Assembly: GCA_964450725.1 (NCBI GenBank)
Contig: CAYVGO010000003.1
Span: 1 to 64,000, forward strand
DNA length: 64,000 nt
DNA from: CAYVGO01 sp964450725
Lineage (GTDB): Bacteria > Bacteroidota > Bacteroidia > Bacteroidales > UBA932
Direction of reading: 5' to 3'
Under the pieces are notes generated by a model that did no database searches, had not been told where the DNA came from, and saw only the letters and a program-made list of their open reading frames with translations. The translations under genes and the position numbers were made by a program. This document shows, piece by piece, positions 35,319-44,522 of this stretch (positions within the stretch are counted from its first letter, which is position 1; the number at the start of each line of letters is the position of its first letter).

Positions 35319-36734
35319 ATGAACTATTCAGAACAATTACCCTACAAAGTCGCCGACATTCAATTAGCAGAATGGGGACGCAAAGAAATTACCATTGCCG
35401 AAAAAGAGATGCCCGGATTAATGGCAATTCGTAAAAAATATAGCACTACAAAGCCACTGCAAAACGTAAGAATTATGGGTTCCTTACACATGACCGTTCA
35501 AACGGCCGTTTTAATAGAAACCTTACATGCCTTAGGAGCAAATGTCAGATGGTGCAGTTGCAATATATTTTCAACTCAAGACCATGCTGCCGCCGCTATT
35601 GCCAAAGCCAGAATACCTGTATTTGCTTGGAAAGGAGAAACATTAGAAGAGTATTGGTGGTGTACTTATATGGCTCTTACTTTTCCAGATAATAAAGGAG
35701 CACAACTGATTGTTGACGACGGAGGAGATGCTACACTTTTAATCCACAAAGGCTTTGCTGCTGAAAAGAATGCAGAAATCTTGAATCAAAAACCTTCAAG
35801 TACTGAAGAGGGCGTAGTCTTACAACTATTACGCGATATACTCAAAGCAGAACCGAAAAAATGGCATAACACTGTTGCAGAATGGAAAGGAGTAAGCGAA
35901 GAAACAACAACTGGAGTACACAGATTATACCAGATGATGGAACGCGGAGAATTATTAGTGCCGGCTATCAATGTTAACGATTCTGTGACCAAAAGTAAAT
36001 TTGACAACTTGTATGGTTGTAGAGAATCTTTAGCAGACGGTATTAAACGTGCCACAGACGTAATGATTGCCGGAAAAGTCGTCGTAGTCTGCGGGTATGG
36101 AGATGTAGGAAAGGGGTGTGCAAAATCTATGCGTTCCTATGGAGCAAGGGTTATTGTTACAGAAATTGACCCGATTTGTGCCTTACAAGCAGCGATGGAA
36201 GGATTTGAAGTAAAAACAATAGAAGATTCTCTGGCAGAAGCCAATATTTTTGTTACCACCACCGGAAACCGAGATATTATTACGTTACAACATTTAAAGG
36301 CGATGAAAGATCAATCGATTGTTTGTAACATTGGACACTTCGACAATGAAATACAGGTAGAGGCATTAAATAATGACACAACCATCACAAAAACAAACAT
36401 CAAACCACAAGTTGACAAATATACTTTTGCCGATGGACATGAAATTTATTTGTTAGCAGAGGGCAGATTAGTGAACTTAGGTTGTGCTACCGGGCATCCG
36501 AGTTTTGTCATGAGTAATTCATTCTCGAATCAAGTGTTGGCACAAATAGAGTTATGGACAAATAAAAGTTTACCTGTTGGAGTTACATGTCTTCCCAAAC
36601 ATTTAGATGAAGAGGTAGCAAGACTACACTTAGAACAAATCGGAGTAAAGTTAACGGTTCTGACCAAAGCACAAGCAGACTACATTGGAGTACCCGTCGA
36701 GGGCCCTTATAAACCTGACCATTACAGATATTAA
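35319..36734 (+). CDS. ahcY: Adenosylhomocysteinase
   Basis: The 471-residue protein is a complete S-adenosylhomocysteine hydrolase. Key segments are GSLHMTVQTAVLIETL, WCSCNIFSTQDHAAAAIA, the substrate-site NVNDSVTKSKFDNLYGCRESL, the NAD-binding VVVCGYGDVGKGCAKSM and the C-terminal YKPDHYRY. It splits S-adenosylhomocysteine into adenosine and homocysteine and so relieves inhibition of methyltransferases. It completes the cycle begun by metK at 13791. It is preceded by 103 bp without a recognised promoter and ends at a bidirectional hairpin shared with mnmE. Confidence 0.98.
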   Translation: MNYSEQLPYKVADIQLAEWGRKEITIAEKEMPGLMAIRKKYSTTKPLQNVRIMGSLHMTVQTAVLIETLHALGANVRWCSCNIFSTQDHAAAAIAKARIPVFAWKGETLEEYWWCTYMALTFPDNKGAQLIVDDGGDATLLIHKGFAAEKNAEILNQKPSSTEEGVVLQLLRDILKAEPKKWHNTVAEWKGVSEETTTGVHRLYQMMERGELLVPAINVNDSVTKSKFDNLYGCRESLADGIKRATDVMIAGKVVVVCGYGDVGKGCAKSMRSYGARVIVTEIDPICALQAAMEGFEVKTIEDSLAEANIFVTTTGNRDIITLQHLKAMKDQSIVCNIGHFDNEIQVEALNNDTTITKTNIKPQVDKYTFADGHEIYLLAEGRLVNLGCATGHPSFVMSNSFSNQVLAQIELWTNKSLPVGVTCLPKHLDEEVARLHLEQIGVKLTVLTKAQADYIGVPVEGPYKPDHYRY

Positions 36735-36800
36735 ACCATCAGACTGTGATGCTAAAAAGATGAGTGAAAGAAAGAAAGAAAGAATATTCATAGAAATATG

Positions 36801-36838
36801 CTGCATCGGTAATAATCACCAATTATTTTCCGATGCAG
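36801..36838. terminator. Bidirectional terminator overlapping the mnmE 3' end
   Basis: CTGCATCGG (36801-36809) pairs with CCGATGCAG (36830-36838), with a further inner AATAAT/ATTATT stem (36811-36816 and 36822-36827). The right arm encodes the last residues and stop of mnmE on the minus strand. The hairpin lies between convergent ahcY and mnmE. Confidence 0.7.
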
Positions 36839-38217
36839 AAATTTTTGAAAATATTTTGTAGAATATCATCCGGAGTTATAACTCCGGTGATTTCTCCAAG
36901 AAAATCAATACTTTTTCGAAGATGAAATGCTGCGACATCTGTACTTTGTCCGTGCTCCAAAACTTGTACTACAAGTTGTATTTCGTCTGCTGCTTTTTGT
37001 AATGCTTCATAGTGTCTTAGGTTTGAGATTATGGCATGATTTTGTTTTTGAAAATCACTGCCGGTTATCTGTAATAATTTAGAACGTAATACAGACAATG
37101 TTTCTTGTTCGAATGTTGATATCCCAACAAAAGAAAAATCGGCAAAGTATTTTTGTATGTCATTTTCAATTTTTATTTGTTGTTCACGAGATAGTTTATC
37201 TGTCTTATTCAGTACTAAAAGAATTTTTTGTGTTTTAGGGTCATATAATTCTAATACTTTTTTCAGTGCACTGTAATTATTTTTTTGATCATTTTCATCT
37301 AAAACAAATAAAATAATGTATGCTGCCCTTATTTTATTGAGACTTCGCTCAATGCCAATTTGCTCTATCAAATCATGAGTATCTCTTATTCCTGCTGTAT
37401 CAATAAACCTAAAAAGTTGCCCTTCAATATTTATTGTATCTTCTATTATATCACGGGTTGTTCCGGGAATATTGGAAACAATTGCCTTGTCATCAAGAAG
37501 TAAGTTGTTGAGCAAAGAAGATTTTCCAACATTGGGTTCTCCTACAATAACCGTTGGTATTCCATTTTTAATGACTTTACCTAAAGTAAAAGAATGTGCC
37601 AGTTGGTTTGACTCGGCAATAATTTCAGACAATAACCTGATCATTTTTTTTCTATCAGCAAATTCTACATCCTCCTCACTAAAATCCAGTTCAAGTTCTA
37701 TAAGTGTTGCAAAATCCAATAACTCTTTACGTAACTTTTCTATTTTTCGAGAATATCCACCTCTCAATTGTTGCATTGCTAACTGATGAGCCGCTTGATG
37801 GTTAGCATCCAACAAATCTCCAACTGCCTCAGCCTGAGCCAAATCTAATTTATTATTGACAAAAGCGCGATACGTAAATTCTCCGGGTTGTGCAAGTAAT
37901 GCTCCCAACTTAATATATTCTTCAACAATACGCTGCTGAATATACAATGAACCATGACATGAAACTTCAACAACATCTTCTCCGGTATATGAATTTGGAG
38001 AAGGAAAATAGGTCAGTAGAACCTCATCTACAAACTCCTTCTGACATGTTAAAAATGCAAATAGTTTAACTTTTCTCGGATGTAGAGTAGATTCTTTACC
38101 AGAGAAATCAAGAAGTTGTTGTGTGTATTGCAACGCCTTTTTTCCACTAATCCTGATGGTTGCAGTAGCCCCTTTTCCTTGAGGAGTAGACACTGCTACA
38201 ATGGTTGTATCAATCAC
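36823..38217 (-). CDS. mnmE: tRNA modification GTPase MnmE
   Basis: The 464-residue protein has the three MnmE parts. The N-terminal formyl-THF-binding domain begins MIDTTIVAVSTPQGKGA and includes SPNSYTGEDVVEVSCHGS. A helical domain follows, with an inserted G domain carrying GEPNVGKSSLLN, IPGTTRDI, DTAG and NKTD. The C-terminus ends with the invariant FCIGK. With MnmG it modifies the wobble uridine of several tRNAs. It is transcribed divergently from dnaA. Its 3' end overlaps a hairpin that can act as terminator. Confidence 0.98.
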   Translation of the reverse strand: MIDTTIVAVSTPQGKGATATIRISGKKALQYTQQLLDFSGKESTLHPRKVKLFAFLTCQKEFVDEVLLTYFPSPNSYTGEDVVEVSCHGSLYIQQRIVEEYIKLGALLAQPGEFTYRAFVNNKLDLAQAEAVGDLLDANHQAAHQLAMQQLRGGYSRKIEKLRKELLDFATLIELELDFSEEDVEFADRKKMIRLLSEIIAESNQLAHSFTLGKVIKNGIPTVIVGEPNVGKSSLLNNLLLDDKAIVSNIPGTTRDIIEDTINIEGQLFRFIDTAGIRDTHDLIEQIGIERSLNKIRAAYIILFVLDENDQKNNYSALKKVLELYDPKTQKILLVLNKTDKLSREQQIKIENDIQKYFADFSFVGISTFEQETLSVLRSKLLQITGSDFQKQNHAIISNLRHYEALQKAADEIQLVVQVLEHGQSTDVAAFHLRKSIDFLGEITGVITPDDILQNIFKNFCIGK

Positions 38218-38282
38218 TTAAATAAAAATATAAATAGGTTATTATTAATGAGTTATTTAACAATCCTCATACATTCACATGG

Positions 38283-38290
38283 CAAAGGTA
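38283..38290 (-). promoter_or_regulatory. Bacteroidota -7 box (TACCTTTG) of mnmE
   Basis: On the minus strand TACCTTTG lies 65 nt upstream of the mnmE start. No clear -33 TTTG. The 337-bp divergent region 38218-38554 contains this and the dnaA box. I see no consensus DnaA boxes (TTATCCACA) there. Confidence 0.5.
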
Positions 38291-38500
38291 ATGAAAGTCA
38301 TTAAGTCATCAATAGTATAAATGAAATTTTATTTACTTTAAAGTTTCAATAATCAAAATTCCTCCAAAATTGATTCTAATAAAAATGAAAGAAGAGTATA
38401 TAACCATAAAAAATCATAATAGAAAAATGGAAATATTGGCATTGGAAGCGGTTAATGTTAAATATGAAAAGTGAGGTGAAACTTTACATAAAAATCTTAT

Positions 38501-38508
38501 TACCTTTG
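38501..38508 (+). promoter_or_regulatory. Bacteroidota -7 box (TACCTTTG) of dnaA
   Basis: TACCTTTG lies 46 nt upstream of the GTG at 38555. It places the transcription start close to 38515, so the TTG at 38516 would be leaderless. Confidence 0.55.
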
Positions 38509-38554
38509 TCCAAAATTGAACCTATTCACTCATATTAAATTCAACATTACAATA

Positions 38555-39967
38555 GTGGGACAGAACAACACAACCGCGGCAACTGAAGTTTGGGATAAGT
38601 GCTTGCATATTATCAAAGACAATATTACACAACAAAGTTATAAAAATCTTTTTGAAAGGATTGTAGCGGTATCCTTACACGGTAGCACCTTAACAATCCA
38701 AGTCCCTACTCATTTTACCTACGAATACATTGAAGAACATTATATTGATTTACTTGGTTCTGTTTTGAGAAAAGAATTGGGTAATGATGCAAAATTAGAT
38801 TATACTGTTATTGTTGGAGATACTAGTACACCACCTCTGCCTTCAAACCCTCAGCCAAAATCTACCAATAGAACAACACTTGTTCCAAATAGTAATAAAA
38901 TATTTAACCCTTTTGTTGTTCCCGGATTATCTAAAACGATTGATCCCCAGTTAAATCCAAATTATATTTTTGACAATTATATTGAAGGAGAATGTAATCA
39001 AATTGCCCGTTCTATTGCCCTTTCGGTTACTAAAAATCCCGGACAAACGGCATTTAATCCTTTATTTGTTCACAGTGGTTCCGGATTGGGAAAAACTCAT
39101 CTTATTCAAGCCATTGGAAATGAAGTCTGTAAAAGCAACAACGATAAAACAGTACTTTATATCAGTGCTCATAAGTTTCAACAACAATTTGCCGTAGCAA
39201 CTTTAAAAAACAACACTCCTGATTTTTTGTCATTTTATCAAATGATTGATGTTTTAATCATTGATGACATACAAGATTTATCGGGAAAGCAATCTACGCA
39301 AGATGCTTTTTTTCACATTTTGGATTATTTACACCGTACTAAAAAGCAAATCATACTTTCCTCAGATAAAGCCCCTGTCGATTTGATAGGCATAGAACAA
39401 CGACTTTTAAGTCGTTTTAAATGGGGAACCTCAGTATATTTACAACAGCCGGATTTTAAAACTCGTCTTGCCATTGTAAAGTATAAAGCATATCAAAATG
39501 GCTTGGACATCAGTGATGAAATTTTATCTTATATTGCAGAAAACGTATGTTCTAACATTCGAGAATTAGAAGGAACCCTCAATTCGGTATTGGCGCAATC
39601 GACCTACAGTAAAAATGAGATTAATATGTCAATGGTAAAAGATATTATACATCGATTAATTAAAGAAACTCCGAAATTATCCATTACAATCAATTCGATT
39701 AACCAAATCGTTGCCAATTATTTCAATATTTCGATCGAAAAACTTTTGGATAATACGCGCAAGCGAGAAATTGTTCAGGCCAGACAAATAGCCATGTATT
39801 TCCACAAAAATTATACAAATACTTCACTTACAACCATTGGAACTGAAATGGGTGGAAAAAATCATGCTACGGTTTTACATGCTTGTAAAACTGTAGAAAA
39901 TTTAATGGAAACGGATAAGCAATATAAAAATATTGTTGAAAATATCCGAAAAAAAGTTGAAGTATAA
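38555..39967 (+). CDS. dnaA: Chromosomal replication initiator protein DnaA
   Basis: The protein has domain I (VWDKCLHIIKDNITQQSY), a short linker and the AAA+ domain with Walker A GSGLGKTHL and Walker B VLIIDDIQDL. The C-terminal DNA-binding domain carries the signature GTEMGGKNHATVLHACK. From the GTG at 38555 it has 470 residues. The frame is open back to a TTG at 38516, which coincides with the predicted transcription start. I prefer the GTG because family members start only a few residues before the WDKCL-type segment, but this is not certain. It binds ATP and oriC to start replication. No origin-like cluster of DnaA boxes is evident beside it. Confidence 0.95.
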   Translation: MGQNNTTAATEVWDKCLHIIKDNITQQSYKNLFERIVAVSLHGSTLTIQVPTHFTYEYIEEHYIDLLGSVLRKELGNDAKLDYTVIVGDTSTPPLPSNPQPKSTNRTTLVPNSNKIFNPFVVPGLSKTIDPQLNPNYIFDNYIEGECNQIARSIALSVTKNPGQTAFNPLFVHSGSGLGKTHLIQAIGNEVCKSNNDKTVLYISAHKFQQQFAVATLKNNTPDFLSFYQMIDVLIIDDIQDLSGKQSTQDAFFHILDYLHRTKKQIILSSDKAPVDLIGIEQRLLSRFKWGTSVYLQQPDFKTRLAIVKYKAYQNGLDISDEILSYIAENVCSNIRELEGTLNSVLAQSTYSKNEINMSMVKDIIHRLIKETPKLSITINSINQIVANYFNISIEKLLDNTRKREIVQARQIAMYFHKNYTNTSLTTIGTEMGGKNHATVLHACKTVENLMETDKQYKNIVENIRKKVEV

Positions 39968-40003
39968 TTCATTTTCTTGTTTGTTTAAGGAAATACTTTC
40001 AAT

Positions 40004-40034
40004 TTTGTTTATTTGTAAAATCATATTACTTTTG
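40004..40034 (+). promoter_or_regulatory. Complete Bacteroidota promoter of the thiamine unit
   Basis: TTTG (40004-40007), a 19-nt spacer and TACTTTTG (40027-40034) match the -33/-7 consensus. Transcription should begin near 40041, just before the riboswitch. Confidence 0.8.
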
Positions 40035-40055
40035 TGATCATATTCATCTAATTGA

Positions 40056-40128
40056 TGATAAGGGGTGCTTTAACCAAAGGCTGAGATTATACCCGTTGAA
40101 CCTGATTCGGATAATGCCGACGTAGGAA
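40056..40128 (+). promoter_or_regulatory. TPP riboswitch (THI element)
   Basis: The conserved thiamine pyrophosphate aptamer is readable in order: GGGGTGC (40062-40068), CTGAGA (40081-40086), ACCCGTTGAACCTGAT (40091-40106), CGGATAATGCCG (40108-40119) and GTAGG (40122-40126). It lies between a complete promoter and a TonB-dependent receptor gene. Downstream, ATGCA (40130-40134) and TGCAT (40140-40144) form a small hairpin followed by a T-rich stretch, a weak candidate terminator. TPP binding should switch the transport genes off. Confidence 0.96.
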
Positions 40129-40209
40129 AATGCAAAAACTGCATACTTTTTTCAACTTACTTCTCTTTTTTGTTAGCATCTCATTTTTTATAATTTAATT
40201 TTTATCAAA

Positions 40210-42441
40210 ATGAGATTGTTTTTTATTGCTTGCTCGCTTTATGCGACCTCCGTTTACGGACAACTTGATTCTTCTTTTATTGAAATTGATGCCGTAATGG
40301 TCAATGCTGTTAGGGCTACAGACAAATCACCTACAGTTTATACTAACGTTAGCGCGGAAAAGTTAAAAAGTCAGGGAACGACCAATAGTATCCCGATGTC
40401 TTTAAATATGGAAACTTCCATTGTTGCCATTTCTGAAAGTGGATTACCAACAGGAAATACGTCTTTACGCATACGGGGAACAGATGCTACTCGAACCAAC
40501 ATTACTCTGAATGGATTACCTTTGAACGACGGTGAGTCTCACGAAGTGTTTTGGGTTAATTTACCTAACCTTCTAAACAATATTTCCTCTTTGCAAATTC
40601 AACGGGGTGTAGGTAGTACAAGCCACGGATCGGGAGCCTTCGGTGCTGCACTACATTTACAAACAGACATGATGAAGCCATTTCCTAAAAAAAGTAATAC
40701 GGTTACTTCTGAAAGTAGTTTGGCTTATGGAAGTTATGGAATGTATAATGCAAATTTAGGATTAGAGATACAACGAATTGCCAATACACAATCCGGGTTG
40801 CAAATACAATACAACAGAGTAACAACTGACGGATATATCAGAAACGGCTGGACAAAGCATCAGTCTTTATACGGAAGTGGCTACTTTCAGCATAAAAATA
40901 CGGTAATAAAATTGAATTTTTTATGGGGAAACCAACATACCGGAATTACGTGGGAAGGAGTATCGCCGGAAGATATGATTTTGTATGGAAGAACCTATAA
41001 TCCGGCCGGACGTTATACTGATGAAGCCGGAAATACTCTATTTTATGGAAATGAATCTGATAATTATCAGCAAAAAATCGTACAATTGGCCATTCATCAA
41101 AAAATAAACACAAATCTTAAATTATCTGCGGCTGTTGGATACACTGGTGGCAAAGGATATTATGAAAATTTTAAAGAAGATGCAAAATTTTCTAAATACG
41201 GACTTAGTTCTCAAACGATAGATACTATTACCTATAGTCGATCAGACATCATTGTAAGTCGGCAAATGAACAATGACCAAATTGCAGGTACGGCTTGGCT
41301 GACCTACAACCTTAATGCTTTGCAGGTTCAAGTCGGTGGAATGGGGAGTTTCTATCTCGGAAATCATTATGGGTTATTGCCGTGGGTAAAATATAATGAA
41401 TCCATTGCTCCGAATAGTGAATACTACCGGAATAAAGGTAAAAAAACAGATGGCAATATATTTATAAAAGCAAATTATACATTTCCCTTCCCATTATCCA
41501 TCTTTGTTGATATACAGCAACGGTGGATTGATTATCGACTTTCGGGAACTGACAACGATTTAGTATTACTGAATGACAGGTTTTATTATCCGTTCTTTAA
41601 TCCTAAAGTCGGTATTTCTTACCGACCTACTTCGTCGCAGCAACTTTTTTTATCTGTAGGAATGGCGCACCGCGAACCTGCCCGTACAGATCTTAAAGAA
41701 GCAATTAAAAACGGTACTCCCGATGCTATAAAACCAGAACGATTACTTGATTATGAACTTGGGTATCAATACTTTCATGCACCTTCGAAATTAAATATAC
41801 AAGCAAACTTTTACTTTATGCAATACTACAACCAGCTTATTCCTACGGGAAAGTTGAGTGATGTAGGTTATCGATTGATGGAAAATGTAAAGCAAAGTTA
41901 CCGTACGGGAATTGAACTTATGGTCAACTATCCAATTTTAAAATGGCTGGAAGTCTATGCCACAGCAACTTTCAGCAGTAATAAAATTCTTAATTATACT
42001 GCGTATTTTGATACTTACAATAATTCAACAGATTTTGAATACGTAGGACAAACAACTCAGTTTTTAAAAAGTACGAACTTATCTTACTCACCATCGGTTA
42101 TTTGTTCGGGCAACTTACGGTTTATTCCAGTCAAAAACGGCACGATTGACTTTTCAGTTAAGCATGTAGGAAAACAGTTTTATGACAACACTTCTACGAG
42201 TGAACTTTCTCTACCTGCATACACCATAGCCAACTTACGGGTGGCATACAAAATCTTCCTGCCTTATAATAAAACAATGATTTGCGAAGCGTTGATATAC
42301 AATCTTTTTAATTTGAAGTATGAAGCTAACGCATGGGGAGATCGCAGTGTATTTGCCGATAATTCTCAGACAATTTACTATAGAGGACTTTATCCTCAAG
42401 CACCCGTTAACTTTTCGGCCAAACTCACCTTACAGTTTTAA
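40210..42441 (+). CDS. TonB-dependent outer membrane receptor, probably for thiamine
   Basis: The 743-residue protein starts with a short signal peptide (MRLFFIACSLYATSVYG). A TonB plug follows (LRIRGTDATRTNITLNGLPLNDGESHEVFWVNLPN in part, IQRGVGSTSHGSGAFGAAL) and then a beta-barrel ending NFSAKLTLQF. It lacks the SusC N-terminal domain and the SusD partner, so it is a classic receptor for a small ligand. The TPP riboswitch directly upstream and the PnuT-like transporter 4 bp downstream make thiamine or a thiamine precursor the likely substrate. That assignment is by context. Confidence 0.92.
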   Translation: MRLFFIACSLYATSVYGQLDSSFIEIDAVMVNAVRATDKSPTVYTNVSAEKLKSQGTTNSIPMSLNMETSIVAISESGLPTGNTSLRIRGTDATRTNITLNGLPLNDGESHEVFWVNLPNLLNNISSLQIQRGVGSTSHGSGAFGAALHLQTDMMKPFPKKSNTVTSESSLAYGSYGMYNANLGLEIQRIANTQSGLQIQYNRVTTDGYIRNGWTKHQSLYGSGYFQHKNTVIKLNFLWGNQHTGITWEGVSPEDMILYGRTYNPAGRYTDEAGNTLFYGNESDNYQQKIVQLAIHQKINTNLKLSAAVGYTGGKGYYENFKEDAKFSKYGLSSQTIDTITYSRSDIIVSRQMNNDQIAGTAWLTYNLNALQVQVGGMGSFYLGNHYGLLPWVKYNESIAPNSEYYRNKGKKTDGNIFIKANYTFPFPLSIFVDIQQRWIDYRLSGTDNDLVLLNDRFYYPFFNPKVGISYRPTSSQQLFLSVGMAHREPARTDLKEAIKNGTPDAIKPERLLDYELGYQYFHAPSKLNIQANFYFMQYYNQLIPTGKLSDVGYRLMENVKQSYRTGIELMVNYPILKWLEVYATATFSSNKILNYTAYFDTYNNSTDFEYVGQTTQFLKSTNLSYSPSVICSGNLRFIPVKNGTIDFSVKHVGKQFYDNTSTSELSLPAYTIANLRVAYKIFLPYNKTMICEALIYNLFNLKYEANAWGDRSVFADNSQTIYYRGLYPQAPVNFSAKLTLQF

Positions 42442-42445
42442 TACA

Positions 42446-43042
42446 ATGGAAACCATACTTAGCTATTTAAGTGAACATCTTTTAGAAATAGCAGGAACAA
42501 TACTTGGAGTTACTTGTGTGGTATTGGAAATACGCCAACATATTGCTACGTTCATTTTCAGCGGATTGTCTGCATTAATTTATCTTGTTGTCTTTTTCCA
42601 AGAACAACTTTACTTCTCTATGACACTTTATCTACTCTTCTTGTTATTAGCAATTCATGGCTTTTGGAACTGGAGATACCGCTTATCAAAGCAAGGTCAA
42701 TTTTGGGTAAGTACAGTTAAAAGTATAAAATTTAAAATTATTGTAATTGCTATTACTTTATTCTTGGCTACTATTCTTGGATTCTTTATGCACAAGTACA
42801 CTGACACCCGCTACTCCTTTTTAGATGCTACGATTACCTCGTTATCAATACTTGGAAGTTGGTGCCTTAATCATAAAAAAATAGAAGTGTGGTACATTTG
42901 GATAATCACCAATACGCTTTCCATTCTTCTTTACCTCCTTTCCGGACTCTATCTGACTGTGGTTTTATATGGATTTTATTTAGCAATATCGGTTCGTGCT
43001 TACATTGTCTGGAAAAAAGCATTAGAAGGACAAGTAAAATAA
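42446..43042 (+). CDS. pnuT: PnuT/PnuC-family thiamine transporter
   Basis: The ATG at 42446 (METILSYLSEHLLEIAG) gives 198 residues. The frame is open upstream inside the receptor gene but that part is not membrane-like. The protein has about seven hydrophobic segments and the PnuC family GFWNWRYRL motif. PnuC moves nicotinamide riboside; relatives under TPP riboswitch control (PnuT) move thiamine across the inner membrane. It starts 4 bp after the receptor stop codon, so outer and inner membrane steps are encoded together. The thiamine pyrophosphokinase gene that often follows is not here. Confidence 0.9.
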   Translation: METILSYLSEHLLEIAGTILGVTCVVLEIRQHIATFIFSGLSALIYLVVFFQEQLYFSMTLYLLFLLLAIHGFWNWRYRLSKQGQFWVSTVKSIKFKIIVIAITLFLATILGFFMHKYTDTRYSFLDATITSLSILGSWCLNHKKIEVWYIWIITNTLSILLYLLSGLYLTVVLYGFYLAISVRAYIVWKKALEGQVK

Positions 43043-43139
43043 TAAAAATATAGATTTTGTTGGTTGCGAATAATTGCAAAAAAATGTATTTTTCGCCAAT
43101 AATTTTTATACTTATACCGTTTTATAAGAATACCGAGTG

Positions 43140-43147
43140 TAATTTTG
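43140..43147 (+). promoter_or_regulatory. Possible -7 box (TAATTTTG) of the CapA-like gene
   Basis: TAATTTTG fits TAnnTTTG, 44 nt upstream of the ATG at 43192. No good -33 box. It supports separate transcription from the thiamine unit. Confidence 0.35.
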
Positions 43148-43191
43148 TTGGAGGTTGGTCTCTACACTTTTTTGTAATTGACTCTAATATC

Positions 43192-44364
43192 ATGTTTAAA
43201 GTAAGCATACTCTCATTATTTTTATTTTTTCATTATTTCACTTATGCACAAAATAAAATTTCATTATTGTTTGCCGGAGACGCAATGGGACATGCAACAC
43301 AACACACTTGGGCTTATAATGCGGAAAATAAAAAATACTCCTATAATCGTTGTTATGATTATATTAAAAAGTATGTTGAATATGCAGACTTGGCATTTGT
43401 CAATTTGGAAGTAACATTGGCGGGTGAACCCTATACAGGTTATCCAACATTTTCAAGCCCTGATACATTTTTGAGTGCTTTGCAATATGCTGGTTTTGAT
43501 GTTATAGCATTAGCCAATAACCACATTTTAGATAAAGGTAAAAAAGGATTGGAACAGACTATAACCAAAATAAAACAACATAATTTACAATATGTTGGCG
43601 TGTATAAGGATAGCCTGGAACGTATCAATAATTATCCGTTATGTATTGATGTTGAAGGTGTAAAACTTGCCGTTTTTAATTACACATCAATGACTAACGG
43701 AATTAAAGTAAAATCTCCAAACCATGTAAATTACATTGATAAAAATGAAATTATTCGAGATTTGGAAAAGATAAAAAATCAAAATGTTAATCTGAAAATT
43801 ATTTTTTTACATTGGGGCGAAGAATATCAACTATCTGCAAACAATACTCAAAAAGAATTAAGTCAGTTTTTAGTAGAGCAAGGTTTTGATATTATCATTG
43901 GCAGTCATCCTCATGTTGTACAAAACTTTGAGTTTTTAATTGATTCAACGGGCAAAAAAGTTCCTGTTTACTATTCCCTCGGTAATTTCATTTCCAATCA
44001 ACGTCAAAAAAATTGCGACGGTGGAATTATGGCCTACCTTGAAATTGATAAAAATATAAAGGCAATTACACTCGCTACATACATTCCATTTTATGTTTAT
44101 AAAGGAACTTTAGAAGCGCAAAAGCAATTTTATCTCATACCTACACAAGAATATGCAATAAAGTATCAAAACTATCCTATTGCTAAAGCAGACTCAACAT
44201 TACTGTATTCTTTTGAATACGAAACTAAAAATCGGCTTTCCAATATCAAGCCATTCGACATTGACAAATTTACAAGCATTTATAATTCATTTGTCCGAGA
44301 CACGTTAAATCGACTAACATTAGATACATTCAATCACCATTTGCAAACTCCGACTTCTCCTTGA
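43192..44364 (+). CDS. CapA-family metallophosphatase-like exported protein
   Basis: From the ATG at 43192 (MFKVSILSLFLFFHYFTYAQ, a signal peptide) the protein has 390 residues. The frame is open 45 codons upstream without a sensible start. It matches the CapA/PgsA fold related to calcineurin-type phosphatases: LLFAGDAMGH, FVNLEVTLAG, VIALANNHILDKGKKGL, LHWGEEYQ, IIIGSHPHVVQ and YSLGNFIS. Family members are linked to poly-gamma-glutamate capsule export, but most Bacteroidota copies have no known role. No capB/capC genes are nearby, so the capsule link is not supported here. Confidence 0.88.
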   Translation: MFKVSILSLFLFFHYFTYAQNKISLLFAGDAMGHATQHTWAYNAENKKYSYNRCYDYIKKYVEYADLAFVNLEVTLAGEPYTGYPTFSSPDTFLSALQYAGFDVIALANNHILDKGKKGLEQTITKIKQHNLQYVGVYKDSLERINNYPLCIDVEGVKLAVFNYTSMTNGIKVKSPNHVNYIDKNEIIRDLEKIKNQNVNLKIIFLHWGEEYQLSANNTQKELSQFLVEQGFDIIIGSHPHVVQNFEFLIDSTGKKVPVYYSLGNFISNQRQKNCDGGIMAYLEIDKNIKAITLATYIPFYVYKGTLEAQKQFYLIPTQEYAIKYQNYPIAKADSTLLYSFEYETKNRLSNIKPFDIDKFTSIYNSFVRDTLNRLTLDTFNHHLQTPTSP

Positions 44365-44482
44365 TTTAAGCAGAACATAAATTAATTTTCACCAAAGTGA
44401 AACTTTTTATTCTTTTTTTCGTATTATAATTTATTGTTTTTTTGTTTTGTTAGAATCTAAAATCGTTCCAAGCAAAGGGAAC

Positions 44483-44490
44483 TAAATTTG
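44483..44490 (+). promoter_or_regulatory. Possible -7 box (TAAATTTG) of queA
   Basis: TAAATTTG fits TAnnTTTG, 32 nt upstream of the queA ATG. No TTTG at the normal -33 distance. Confidence 0.45.
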
Positions 44491-44522
44491 GATAAGTCTA
44501 TAATCATAAATAAATATTTACC

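Noticed and set aside
38218..38554. Replication origin next to dnaA
   Set aside because: No consensus DnaA boxes or clear unwinding element with repeats; dnaA is often away from oriC in this phylum.
43057..43191. 45-codon N-terminal extension of the CapA-like protein
   Set aside because: The signal peptide begins only at 43192, and a possible -7 box lies inside the extension.
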